42,893 nucleotides of DNA from Acidobacteriota bacterium (GTDB lineage: Bacteria > Acidobacteriota > Holophagae > Acanthopleuribacterales > Acanthopleuribacteraceae), in assembly GCA_030066195.1 (NCBI GenBank), contig JASJCB010000091.1, positions 1 to 42,893 of the forward strand. Direction: 5' to 3'. Positions 17,145 to 25,184 of the stretch are shown piece by piece. The position numbers and the translations under genes were made by a program. Every line of letters starts with the position of its first letter. Within the stretch, counting starts at the first letter, position 1. A model generated the notes under the pieces. The model was not told where the DNA came from, searched no databases, and was given only the letters and a program-made list of their open reading frames with translations.

Positions 17145-17564
17145 TTGGCCTTTAACTTCCTCAGCAAAATCACGGGCCGCGCCATGGAGGGTTCCCGCTC
17201 CGAGGACCTCGCTGTTTCCATTCAGGAACACCTGGTCCACCTGCTCAATATCCGCCAGGGCCGGACGCAACACCTGGAAGATTACGGCCTACCCGATATC
17301 CACGAGATTTATTACAACCTGCCGGGTTCGTTGAAAAATCTGGCCGAACGCATCGAAAAAACCATCAAGAAATACGAACCCAGGCTTTCCGGCGTCAGGG
17401 TGCGCCAGGAAAATCGCGCCGGTTATGACGACGACGAATTCAGCGTGACCTATCGCATCACCGGCGAGGTCGTGGAAGGTACCCGCGTCTCGCGACTCAC
17501 CTTCCGCACCGAGGTCGCCCGCGACGGTCACGCTACCATGGATCTGGTGAAGCAGTATGGTTGA
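17145..17564 (+). CDS. tssE: T6SS baseplate protein TssE (gp25-like)
   Basis: This 139-aa TssE is a homologue of phage T4 gp25 and starts sheath polymerisation at the baseplate. The EPRL motif (KKYEPRLSGVRV) and the final SRLTFRTEV strands identify it. Two starts are possible. An ATG at 17127 lies inside the end of tssG without a ribosome binding site. A TTG at 17145, just after the tssG stop, is preceded six bases earlier by GAGGAGG and gives the usual MAFNFLSKI-like beginning, so I prefer TTG. The stop overlaps the start of the next gene by 8 bases (ATGGTTGA), so the two are translationally coupled. Confidence 0.9.
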   Translation: MAFNFLSKITGRAMEGSRSEDLAVSIQEHLVHLLNIRQGRTQHLEDYGLPDIHEIYYNLPGSLKNLAERIEKTIKKYEPRLSGVRVRQENRAGYDDDEFSVTYRITGEVVEGTRVSRLTFRTEVARDGHATMDLVKQYG

Positions 17565-18858
17565 TATTTCCTATGAGATCGCCCGCACGGCAATCCTGGA
17601 CCAGGCTATTGTAGCGCTGGATAAACTGATTGCGGCGCAGTTGGAGCTGATTCGGGAACACGATGCCTTCAAGGAAATGTACGGCATGTGGCTGGGCCTG
17701 TACCACCTGACCGAGGCAGCCGGGCGGGCGCGCAATGTCCACCTGGACCTGCTCAACTGTTCCAAGGATGATCTTATCGAAGATTTCGACGCCTATTTGG
17801 ATCTCACCGACAGCGCCCTGTTCCATCACTTGTATAAACGCGAATACGATCAGGCCGGCGGCAACCCCTACACCTCGGTGCTGATGATGTTCAGCTTCGG
17901 TTACGGCAGCGCCGATATCGGCCTGCTGCGCCAGGTCTCCAATGTGGCCGCGTCTTGCCATTGCCCGGTGATTGCCGATGCAAGTCCGGCCCTGTTCGGT
18001 TTAAGCGACTTCCGTGGATTGGAAGAAATCAACGACTTCGACCTGCTCTTCGACGATCAGCAATACACCAGGTGGCGGTCCTTCGGCCAGGCGGAAGATA
18101 CCCGCTACCTCGGTCTGGCATTGCCCCGCGTGCGCTTGTTTTACGACGTCAAACGACGCATTCCCCAATACTGCCGCACGCGCGGCCTGGCCGATGCGCA
18201 ACGGACCTGGACCAATGCGTCGATAGCCTTCGGTCTCATCCTGGTTCGTTCCTATATCAAGTACGGCTGGAGCGTTTATATACGCGGCAGCAAAACCGGC
18301 GGTCTGATCGAGGCCGTCGAAGGGCAGGATCTGGGCTTGGAAGGCTTCGAGATCATCGACCCGCCGCTGGAGATCCTGTTTTCCGATCGCCAGGAGCATG
18401 AACTGGCGGCACAGGGCCTGATTCCCTTGTGTTATCACCGCAAGAAGGAACGCATCTGCCTGTATTCCGCCCCCACTCTGCAAAATGTATCGCGCCTGCG
18501 CTCCGATTCGGGTCAATTCGACCGCCTGGCCGCGGGCCTGCCCTACCTTTACCTCATCTCCCGCATTGCCCACTATCAAAAGGCCATCCAACGGGAAAAC
18601 GTGGGCCTGACCAATGACAGCGCCCAGTTGCAATTGGAGCTGGAAAAGTGGCTGGAGAAACTGGTCACTTCCATGCGCGATCCCTCCATGGATCAGCGTA
18701 GCGAACGCCCGTTGGCCGGCGGGATCGTCACCGTCAAGGAGGACCCCGGCAGTCCGGGGTTCTTCCAAGTTCAACTGATCGTGAAACCCCACCTGCAACT
18801 GGAAGGGGTCAACGCCAAGCTGGAGCTTTCCACCAAGATGCCGCGTGAAAAGGAGTAA
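17557..18858 (+). CDS. Second TssC-like sheath protein, N-terminally shortened
   Basis: This 433-aa protein is a clear relative of the TssC at 12770. Shared landmarks include FKEMYGMWLGLYHL (residues 38-51, matching residue 98 onward of TssC), FHHLYKREYDQAGGNPYTSV, QQYTRWRSFGQAEDTRYLGL, GWSVYIRGSKTGG, PYLYLISRIAHYQKAIQREN and the C-terminal LEGVNAKLELSTKMP. About 60 N-terminal residues of TssC, which in known sheaths carry the strand that links neighbouring subunits, are absent. It may therefore cap or terminate a sheath, sit at the baseplate end, or regulate assembly. A dispensable second TssC is known in Agrobacterium. It overlaps tssE by 8 bp and is followed by clpV after 3 bp, so it is a regular operon member. 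Confidence 0.9.
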   Translation: MVDISYEIARTAILDQAIVALDKLIAAQLELIREHDAFKEMYGMWLGLYHLTEAAGRARNVHLDLLNCSKDDLIEDFDAYLDLTDSALFHHLYKREYDQAGGNPYTSVLMMFSFGYGSADIGLLRQVSNVAASCHCPVIADASPALFGLSDFRGLEEINDFDLLFDDQQYTRWRSFGQAEDTRYLGLALPRVRLFYDVKRRIPQYCRTRGLADAQRTWTNASIAFGLILVRSYIKYGWSVYIRGSKTGGLIEAVEGQDLGLEGFEIIDPPLEILFSDRQEHELAAQGLIPLCYHRKKERICLYSAPTLQNVSRLRSDSGQFDRLAAGLPYLYLISRIAHYQKAIQRENVGLTNDSAQLQLELEKWLEKLVTSMRDPSMDQRSERPLAGGIVTVKEDPGSPGFFQVQLIVKPHLQLEGVNAKLELSTKMPREKE

Positions 18859-18861
18859 GTT

Positions 18862-21438
18862 ATGGATGCCAGTACCATCAAGGCATTGATGACCAAGCTA
18901 GATAAGACCATGACCAAGGCCCTGGAAGCGGCCGCGGGCACCTGCATCCAACGGACCCACTACGAAATTACCATCGAGCACTGCCTGCTGAAGCTGCTCG
19001 ATCAGAGGAGTTCGGACCTGGCTACCATCCTCACTAAGATGTCGGCGCCGCCCGACGAGGCAGCGGCCGAATTGGAGCGAGGCCTGAACCAACTGAACAC
19101 GGGCAACAACGCCAAACCGCGCTTTTCACCTATGCTGTTGGAAGCGGTGGCGGACGCCTGGAACTTCGGCAACCTGGAACGCGGCGAGGCCAGGATCCGT
19201 TCCGGCCACCTGCTGGTGGCCCTGCTGCGCGACCAGAACTGGCTGGCCTCCACCCGCTACGATTTCATGAGCCGCCTCAGCGAACAGCAGGTGGTCAACG
19301 AGTGGGAAGAACTGACGGTAGGCAGCGAGGAAGTAGAGCGCCTGACGACCAAACAAGCCGCCGCCCAGGGCTCCGAGGTGCTGGACGCCTTTACCGTCAA
19401 CCTGATCGAACAGGCCCGCAAAGGCGAGATCGACCCGGTCATCGGTCGCGACCGCGAGATCTACCAGGTGGTCGATATCCTCTCGCGCCGCCGCAAGAAC
19501 AATCCCATCCTGGTGGGCGAACCCGGCGTGGGTAAATCGGCCATCGTGGAAGGCCTGGCCTTGTTGATCGCGGAAGGCAAGGCGCCGCCGGTCCTGGCCG
19601 ATGAGGAAATCCGCACCCTGGACCTGGGTCAGTTGAAAGCGGGCGCCAGCATGAAAGGCGAGTTCGAGGAACGCCTGAAGCAGGTCATCGAGGCCGTGCA
19701 AACTTCGCCTACGCCGATCATTCTCTTTATCGACGAGGCTCACACCCTGATCGGCGCGGGCGGCGCTGCCGGTTCCGGCGACGCGGCCAACCTGCTGAAG
19801 CCGGCCCTGGCTCGTGGCAAACTACGCACCGTGGCCGCCACCACCTACTCTGAATTCAAGAAGTACATCGAAAAAGACGCCGCCCTGGAACGTCGCTTCC
19901 AGCCGGTCAAGGTAGACGAACCCGACGCGCAACTGGCCGCCATGATGCTGCGCGGTCTGAAGGACAAATACGGGGGGCACCACGGTGTGGAGATTTTGGA
20001 TTCCGCCATTGAATCCGCCGCCATCCTGGCCGATCGCTACATCTCGGGTCGACAACTGCCCGACAAGGCCATCGACCTGCTGGACACCGCCTGCGCCCGT
20101 GTGCGCCTTTCCCTGAGCGGCCAACCCTACGAGCTCACCCGCCTGGAGAACCTGCTGCACTTCAAGCAACTGGAAATCGAGGAAAAGGAAAAAGAAGAAA
20201 AGCTGACCCAGGGCAAGGTGGAAGGCTTGGACGACGTGCGCGCCGAACTGGAAGCCACGCAGCAGGAATTCGACCTGCTGAAGGCCAAGTGGGAAAGCGA
20301 AACCGCGCTCGTCAAAGAGTTGCAAGCTTGTGACGAGGCCGCCTTGAAAGGCGACGAATCCGCCGCGGAGAAGCGTCAGGAACTGCTCGCCAAACTGGAA
20401 GAAGCCGCCGGCGAAGATCCCATGGTCAGCTACCGCGTCACCCCGGCCGACGTAGCCCACATCGTCTCCCAATGGACCGGCATCCCGGTCGGCAAGATGA
20501 TGGGCGACACCCTGGCCGAAATCCTCAAGATCGAGAACACGCTCAAGAAACGGGTGCTCGGCCAGGACCATGCGGCGGATCGCATCGGCGCGGCCATCAA
20601 GTCGTCGAAGGCGCGTGTCAACAACCCGGATACGCCCATCGGCGTCTTCCTCTGCGTGGGTCCCTCCGGCACGGGTAAAACCGAGATGGCGCTCACCCTG
20701 GCCGATGCGCTTTTCGGCGGCGAACGCTACGCCATCCAAATCAACATGTCCGAATACCAGGAGAAACACACGCTCAGCCGGCTCATCGGCTCGCCCCCGG
20801 GTTACGTGGGCTACGGCGAGGGCGGTGTCCTGACTGAGGCCGTGCGCCAACGTCCTTACAGCGTGGTGCTGCTGGACGAGGTGGAAAAAGGCCACCCGGA
20901 TGTGATGAACCTGTTCTACCAGGTCTTCGACAAGGGCCACTGTGCCGACGGCGAAGGCCGCATCATCGATTTCAAGAACACGGTGGTTATGATGACCTCC
21001 AACCTGGGCAGCGCCGTCCTGGAAGAAATGTGCGGCGAGGAGCCCTGGCCCGAGGTCGGCGAACTGCTGGAAGCCATCCGGCCCGAACTGAACCGCTTCC
21101 TGAAGCCCGCCCTGCTGGCGCGCATGACCGTCATACCCTATACGCCGATTTCCGAGGCGGTTATGAAGCGCATCGTGGGCCTGAAACTGCGCAAGGTGGC
21201 CCGCCGCCTGAAAGAAAACCACAACATCCACCTGAAAGCCGACCCCTCACTGATCAACTCCATATCCGACCGTTGCCGCCTGGTGGAAGCCGGCGCGCGC
21301 AATATCGACCAGATCCTCAACGGCGAACTGCTGCCGCAAATCGCGGAAGAAATATTAAAGCAATTACTGGAGGGAGCCACACCTACCGCCTTGACTATTT
21401 CGGTAGAGGAGGGCGCCTTCCAACTGGCCTTCGAATAA
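18862..21438 (+). CDS. clpV: T6SS sheath-recycling ATPase ClpV (TssH)
   Basis: This 858-aa AAA+ unfoldase pulls contracted TssB/TssC sheaths apart for reuse. It has an N-terminal double-Clp domain (residues ~1-150), a first ATPase module with GEPGVGKS (219-226) and FIDEAHTL, a coiled-coil middle domain (~415-510; EIEEKEKEEKLTQGK), and a second ATPase module with GPSGTGKT (600-607) and LLDEVEKG. Both modules look active. The middle domain is short compared with ClpB, as expected for ClpV. AAGGAG precedes the ATG, which lies 3 bp after the TssC-like gene. With two or three different sheath proteins encoded here, it would be telling to know which one it binds. Confidence 0.95.
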   Translation: MDASTIKALMTKLDKTMTKALEAAAGTCIQRTHYEITIEHCLLKLLDQRSSDLATILTKMSAPPDEAAAELERGLNQLNTGNNAKPRFSPMLLEAVADAWNFGNLERGEARIRSGHLLVALLRDQNWLASTRYDFMSRLSEQQVVNEWEELTVGSEEVERLTTKQAAAQGSEVLDAFTVNLIEQARKGEIDPVIGRDREIYQVVDILSRRRKNNPILVGEPGVGKSAIVEGLALLIAEGKAPPVLADEEIRTLDLGQLKAGASMKGEFEERLKQVIEAVQTSPTPIILFIDEAHTLIGAGGAAGSGDAANLLKPALARGKLRTVAATTYSEFKKYIEKDAALERRFQPVKVDEPDAQLAAMMLRGLKDKYGGHHGVEILDSAIESAAILADRYISGRQLPDKAIDLLDTACARVRLSLSGQPYELTRLENLLHFKQLEIEEKEKEEKLTQGKVEGLDDVRAELEATQQEFDLLKAKWESETALVKELQACDEAALKGDESAAEKRQELLAKLEEAAGEDPMVSYRVTPADVAHIVSQWTGIPVGKMMGDTLAEILKIENTLKKRVLGQDHAADRIGAAIKSSKARVNNPDTPIGVFLCVGPSGTGKTEMALTLADALFGGERYAIQINMSEYQEKHTLSRLIGSPPGYVGYGEGGVLTEAVRQRPYSVVLLDEVEKGHPDVMNLFYQVFDKGHCADGEGRIIDFKNTVVMMTSNLGSAVLEEMCGEEPWPEVGELLEAIRPELNRFLKPALLARMTVIPYTPISEAVMKRIVGLKLRKVARRLKENHNIHLKADPSLINSISDRCRLVEAGARNIDQILNGELLPQIAEEILKQLLEGATPTALTISVEEGAFQLAFE

Positions 21439-21456
21439 CACCAGGGGAGCGGATCC

Positions 21457-22929
21457 ATGGACCGCTACAAATTATTTCACAAGATCGCTACCGACGCCGA
21501 CCTTGCCTCCATGCAAAGCATTCTGCGCACCACGCTCGATCGTATCCTGCGGGCCACCGATTCCGACAAGGCCGCCTGGTTCGCAAGCGGACCGGGCGGC
21601 CTGCGTCCCATCGTATCCCTGGGCGCCAACGGCATCGATCTGGGGCAGCCTGAAAAACATTTCATTGTGGACATGATGCAAAAGGCCGTCACCACCAACC
21701 AACACCAAACCGCCGAAATGCCCTCCATGACCATGTCCACCTCGGGCACGGCGCGCGGTTCCATTCGCCGTTACCTGGCCGTGCCTGTACGCGGTCGCGA
21801 ACGCGTGACCGGGGTGCTGGGCCTGGACCGACGTTACCAGGCAAACGCTTTCACCAACGGCGAGATAGAAGCCCTGCGCTTCGTGCTCAGTTCGGTCCAA
21901 CAACTGCTCAACAGCTCGCGCGACTACGAACGCCAGGCCCGCGAAGTGGAGAGTATGAAATCGCAAATGGCCATGGACAAGGTGAACCTGGTTTCCAAAC
22001 ACCCCACCATGCTGAGCATGTTCCGCATGATCCAAAAACTGGCCAAGGTGCCGGCAACCGTACTCATCCAAGGCGAAAGCGGCACGGGCAAGGAACTGGT
22101 AGCCCGCGCCATTTACGAACTGGGCAACTACGACGGACCCTTCATCGCCATGAATTGCGGCGGCATCGAACCCAACCTGTTGAAGAGCGAGCTGTTCGGC
22201 CACGTAAAGGGCAGCTTCACCGGCGCCCAGAAGGACCGGCCGGGTTTGTTCAAAAAGGCGGAAGGCGGCGTGCTGTTCATGGATGAAATCGGTGAGATGC
22301 CGTCCGATATGCAGGTGGCCATGCTGCGCACCCTGGAAAACAGCGAGATCATGCCCGTGGGCGCCGATCGGCCCTTCCAGGTCAAGACCCGCGTGGTGGC
22401 CGCTACCCACCGCAACCTACGCGAGATGGTCGTCGAGGGCACCTTTCGCAACGACCTGTTCCAGCGCCTCAAAGGCCTCACCATCGAGGTGCCGCCCCTG
22501 CGTAAGCGACGCGGCGATATCCCCCACCTGTGCAATCACTTCGTCCGCAAATACAACGATAAGTTCGGCCTTTCCTTCCAGGGCTTACGTCCCGAGGCGG
22601 CCGACTTCCTGGCCGGCTTGGATTACAGCCAGGGCAATGTTCGCGAACTGGAACATATGATCGAGCGCGCCATGGTCTTTGAAGATGACGAGGAACTGAT
22701 CGGCACCCGCTACCTACAGGCCGACGAGGAAGCCCGCGCCGTTCCCGACATCCAACCGGATGAAGATACGGGCGGCACCTTCGAGGAACGCATGAACCGC
22801 TACGGCGCCAAACTGCTGGTGGAAACCATTCAGGCCGCTCAAGGCAACAAGAGCAAGGCCATGAAGATGCTGGGCTTGTCGCGCTCGACCTTTTACGGCA
22901 TGATCAACCGCTACGGCGTGGAACTTTAG
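21457..22929 (+). CDS. Sigma-54-dependent activator with GAF domain
   Basis: This 490-aa regulator has a GAF sensor domain (residues ~10-155), a sigma-54 AAA+ activator domain (~180-410) and a Fis-type helix-turn-helix (~450-490; KAMKMLGLSRSTFYGMI). The ATPase site GESGTGKE (206-213) is intact. The loop that touches sigma-54 reads GSFTGA (252-257), a serine variant of GAFTGA that keeps the essential F and T. It should activate promoters recognised by RNA polymerase with RpoN in response to a small ligand bound by GAF. Its place inside the T6SS operon, 18 bp after clpV and 9 bp before the last gene, suggests it controls T6SS genes here or elsewhere, such as the missing hcp/vgrG loci. There is no receiver domain. 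Confidence 0.93.
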   Translation: MDRYKLFHKIATDADLASMQSILRTTLDRILRATDSDKAAWFASGPGGLRPIVSLGANGIDLGQPEKHFIVDMMQKAVTTNQHQTAEMPSMTMSTSGTARGSIRRYLAVPVRGRERVTGVLGLDRRYQANAFTNGEIEALRFVLSSVQQLLNSSRDYERQAREVESMKSQMAMDKVNLVSKHPTMLSMFRMIQKLAKVPATVLIQGESGTGKELVARAIYELGNYDGPFIAMNCGGIEPNLLKSELFGHVKGSFTGAQKDRPGLFKKAEGGVLFMDEIGEMPSDMQVAMLRTLENSEIMPVGADRPFQVKTRVVAATHRNLREMVVEGTFRNDLFQRLKGLTIEVPPLRKRRGDIPHLCNHFVRKYNDKFGLSFQGLRPEAADFLAGLDYSQGNVRELEHMIERAMVFEDDEELIGTRYLQADEEARAVPDIQPDEDTGGTFEERMNRYGAKLLVETIQAAQGNKSKAMKMLGLSRSTFYGMINRYGVEL

Positions 22930-22938
22930 GAGGCAGTC

Positions 22939-24486
22939 ATGACCATTCGACCCAATACCAAAGGCGCCCGCGTGGTGACCGATGCCGTGTTTCACATGGC
23001 AATCGTCGGTAATTTTTCCGGCCGCGATCACGATTTCGAAGATCCGGGGCCCCTGGCCTTGTCCACCAACAGCTGGGACGAACTGTTCGAACGCATCGCC
23101 CCCTCGGTTCAAATCATTTCAAGCCTGCCGCGAGTGGAAGATCAAAAAATCGATATTTCCTTCAGCAACCTGCGCGACTTTCGCGAAAAGGGACTGACCG
23201 CCCGCGTGCCCCTGTTGGCCGGCATGGCCGCCCTGGCCAAAGCCATTGAAGACGCCCCGGCAGACAGCGCTCCCGACATCGCCGCGCTGCTTGCCGAACA
23301 TCCCGCCCTGGCCGTGGTTCGCGAACTTGCGAACAGCGGCGGCGAGGCCCAGGTGTTAGACCTGCTCAGCATGGTGGACATCGGCGAGGAAGACGAGATG
23401 TCCCTGCCTACCCTGAAGACCCTGTTCAGCGGCGGCGCGGTTAAACAAAGCAAAGCCATGACCGAACTGAACCGGGTGCGCAACAGCATCCGCGAACAAA
23501 TCTTCAAAAACGCGAACTTTACACGCCTCATGGGCCTGTGGCGCGGCCTGCGACTCTTCCTGCCCCTGCTGCGTAAAAAGGACGACGGCCCGCGCCTGAA
23601 CCTCACCCTGATCGACTGCCCCAAGGACCAGATCTGCGACGCCGTCTACCTCACCTTCATCCGCCCGGAAAGCGGCGAACCGCAACCGCTGGACCTGCTC
23701 GTCTGCACCGAGCCCCTGGGCGTGAACCAGGATGACCGCCACATCCTGCACCACCTGGGTCGCATGGCCGAGGGTTTGTCGACGCCCTTCCTGTTGGAAA
23801 GCGGCCCGGCTCTGTTCGGCTGCCGCACCTGGGGCCTGCTGCGTCACGTGCCGGACATCAGCGGCAAACTCAACGGACCCGACCACATCAAATGGCGCAA
23901 GCAGCGGGAGGAACCAGGCTCTGAATGGCTGTTTCTCTGCGCCGGCCCCTTCCGCGTCCGCGAGGAATCGGCGGAGGACGAAGACACGGAACCGGCAGCA
24001 CCGGCAAGCTTCCTGCCCCTGATGATGATGATGGAAAAACTGCAAAACGGGCTCTGGCCCTCCGAGATGATGGGCGCCTGGGGCCGCTACGAAGCGCCTG
24101 GCGCACCTCTGGCCCAACTCAACGAGGAACAACTCAACGACATGGCCTTCGAGGGCATTATCGGTATCGGTGCGAGCGAAAGCGGCGAATTCCTGGAACT
24201 GGGCGGCATCACCTGCTACGGAACCATCAAATTACCGGCCAGGGACCAGGCCAACCCGGCCAACATCCTGGAATACACCTTACCGTACCGCTTCTACTCG
24301 GGCTGTTGTTCCCGCTTCCTGGCGAAACCCCACGAGGACCACGTGGCAGCACTGCGCGACTTCACGGCGGTCAAAAAAGAAGAAGACCTGACCTACGAAG
24401 AAGCGGACGGGCAACACATCTTCCGCATCAAACCCCCTTTCACCATCCTAGGAGCCCAACCGGACCTCATCCTGGCTTTTGAATGA
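22939..24486 (+). CDS. TssB-TssC-like fused sheath-type protein
   Basis: This 515-aa protein reads as two sheath domains in one chain. Residues ~15-110 follow the TssB plan: HMAIVGNFSG (19-28) for LKLLLLGNYSD, NSWDELFERIAPSVQI for NNFADIMKEQ, then IDISFSNLRDFREKGLTARV for the GLEDFLPENIATKV strand-helix. Residues ~190-515 follow TssC: FTRLMGLWRGLRLFL (from 194), DLLVC, HIKWRKQREE (for YTKWRSLRE) and a TssC-like C-terminal half. It is too divergent for ordinary sheath interfaces, and the WRxL and HIKWR positions are the best-kept parts. AGGAGG precedes the ATG, 9 bp after the regulator. It may form a cap, a baseplate adaptor or a minor sheath ring. The assignment rests on pattern matching by eye. 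Confidence 0.8.
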   Translation: MTIRPNTKGARVVTDAVFHMAIVGNFSGRDHDFEDPGPLALSTNSWDELFERIAPSVQIISSLPRVEDQKIDISFSNLRDFREKGLTARVPLLAGMAALAKAIEDAPADSAPDIAALLAEHPALAVVRELANSGGEAQVLDLLSMVDIGEEDEMSLPTLKTLFSGGAVKQSKAMTELNRVRNSIREQIFKNANFTRLMGLWRGLRLFLPLLRKKDDGPRLNLTLIDCPKDQICDAVYLTFIRPESGEPQPLDLLVCTEPLGVNQDDRHILHHLGRMAEGLSTPFLLESGPALFGCRTWGLLRHVPDISGKLNGPDHIKWRKQREEPGSEWLFLCAGPFRVREESAEDEDTEPAAPASFLPLMMMMEKLQNGLWPSEMMGAWGRYEAPGAPLAQLNEEQLNDMAFEGIIGIGASESGEFLELGGITCYGTIKLPARDQANPANILEYTLPYRFYSGCCSRFLAKPHEDHVAALRDFTAVKKEEDLTYEEADGQHIFRIKPPFTILGAQPDLILAFE

Positions 24487-24741
24487 TCCTTTTGGATTTG
24501 TCTTGATCCGGACGGACGCCTCATCCCCGGCACTTAAGCGAGATACCACGCCTACCCGGGAATCGATACACCCCTAAACTCGAGAGCGGCACCATTCCCC
24601 GGAAGAAGTATTGTTAAAAAGGGAAACACAATACCAATCCGGAGAATCGTGCGATCCGAGCCTGAAAATGGTGCTCCTCGCTCGAAAAAGGGACAACTCA
24701 GAGACCGGAAGGGCTATCATTCCCAAAAATTCCTTCATGCC
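24487..24741. other. Intergenic region after the T6SS operon
   Basis: No gene, and no clear intrinsic terminator for the operon. The open frames starting at 24611 and 24649 run into the tandem repeats and are most likely products of them. Confidence 0.4.
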
Positions 24742-24960
24742 CCAAATGGTGTGTGGAAGATTTCGGTGGAAATCCTCCATTCACCGAATGGAATATGGAA
24801 GATTTCCATCGGATTTCTCTATTTTCCAAATGGGAATCCAAAGAATGCTACAGAAATCCTCGGCACTCCATTTGGGAACTCTAGGATCCGGGCAGAATTC
24901 CTCGAAGTTCCATTTGGGATGACAAGGAATTTCACCGCAATTCTTGTGTATCTAATTCGG
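24742..24960. repeat. 42-bp degenerate tandem repeat array
   Basis: The core CCAAATGG or its reverse form CCATTTGG (with variants CCGAATGG and CTAATTCGG) occurs at 24742, 24784, 24826, 24868, 24910 and 24952, each step exactly 42 bp. Units also carry a second short dyad, for example GATTTC-GGTG-GAAATC. Since 42 is a multiple of three, one frame translates into a 14-residue repeat (PNGVWKIS..., PNGIWKIS..., PFGMTRN...). Both this frame and another stay open, so I read it as a DNA repeat rather than a protein gene. Confidence 0.8.
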
Positions 24961-25078
24961 ATGATAAGCATTTTGCCCGGGATCTTTGATGTTTGGACGG
25001 GGATAAGGCGAATGTTATCAGCGTTCCTTTTGGTCCCGGTTGCTCAATCGAAGAATCCAGCCGGAGACCATCTATGTC

Positions 25079-25139
25079 GGACCCGGCAATTGCACCTGAT
25101 GCGATTGCCTGGGTTCATTTCCAAGATGCCTTGCGCGGC
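25079..25139 (+). repeat. Direct repeat copy 1 (left border of the low-G+C block)
   Basis: GGACCCGGC, then 7 bp, then a 45-bp segment beginning CCTGATGCGATTGCC (25095-25139). The second copy at 30202-30265 matches 41 of these 45 positions, with GGACCCGGC at almost the same distance. The two copies bracket the two minus-strand secreted-protein genes. Confidence 0.75.
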
Positions 25140-25184
25140 GGAATCTCCCCTCCCGCCGGCGAAAGCCGCCTTTTGCGTTCTCGA

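Noticed and set aside
19822..21231. 469-codon minus-strand open frame inside clpV
   Set aside because: It is antisense to conserved ClpV ATPase motifs and has no start signal.
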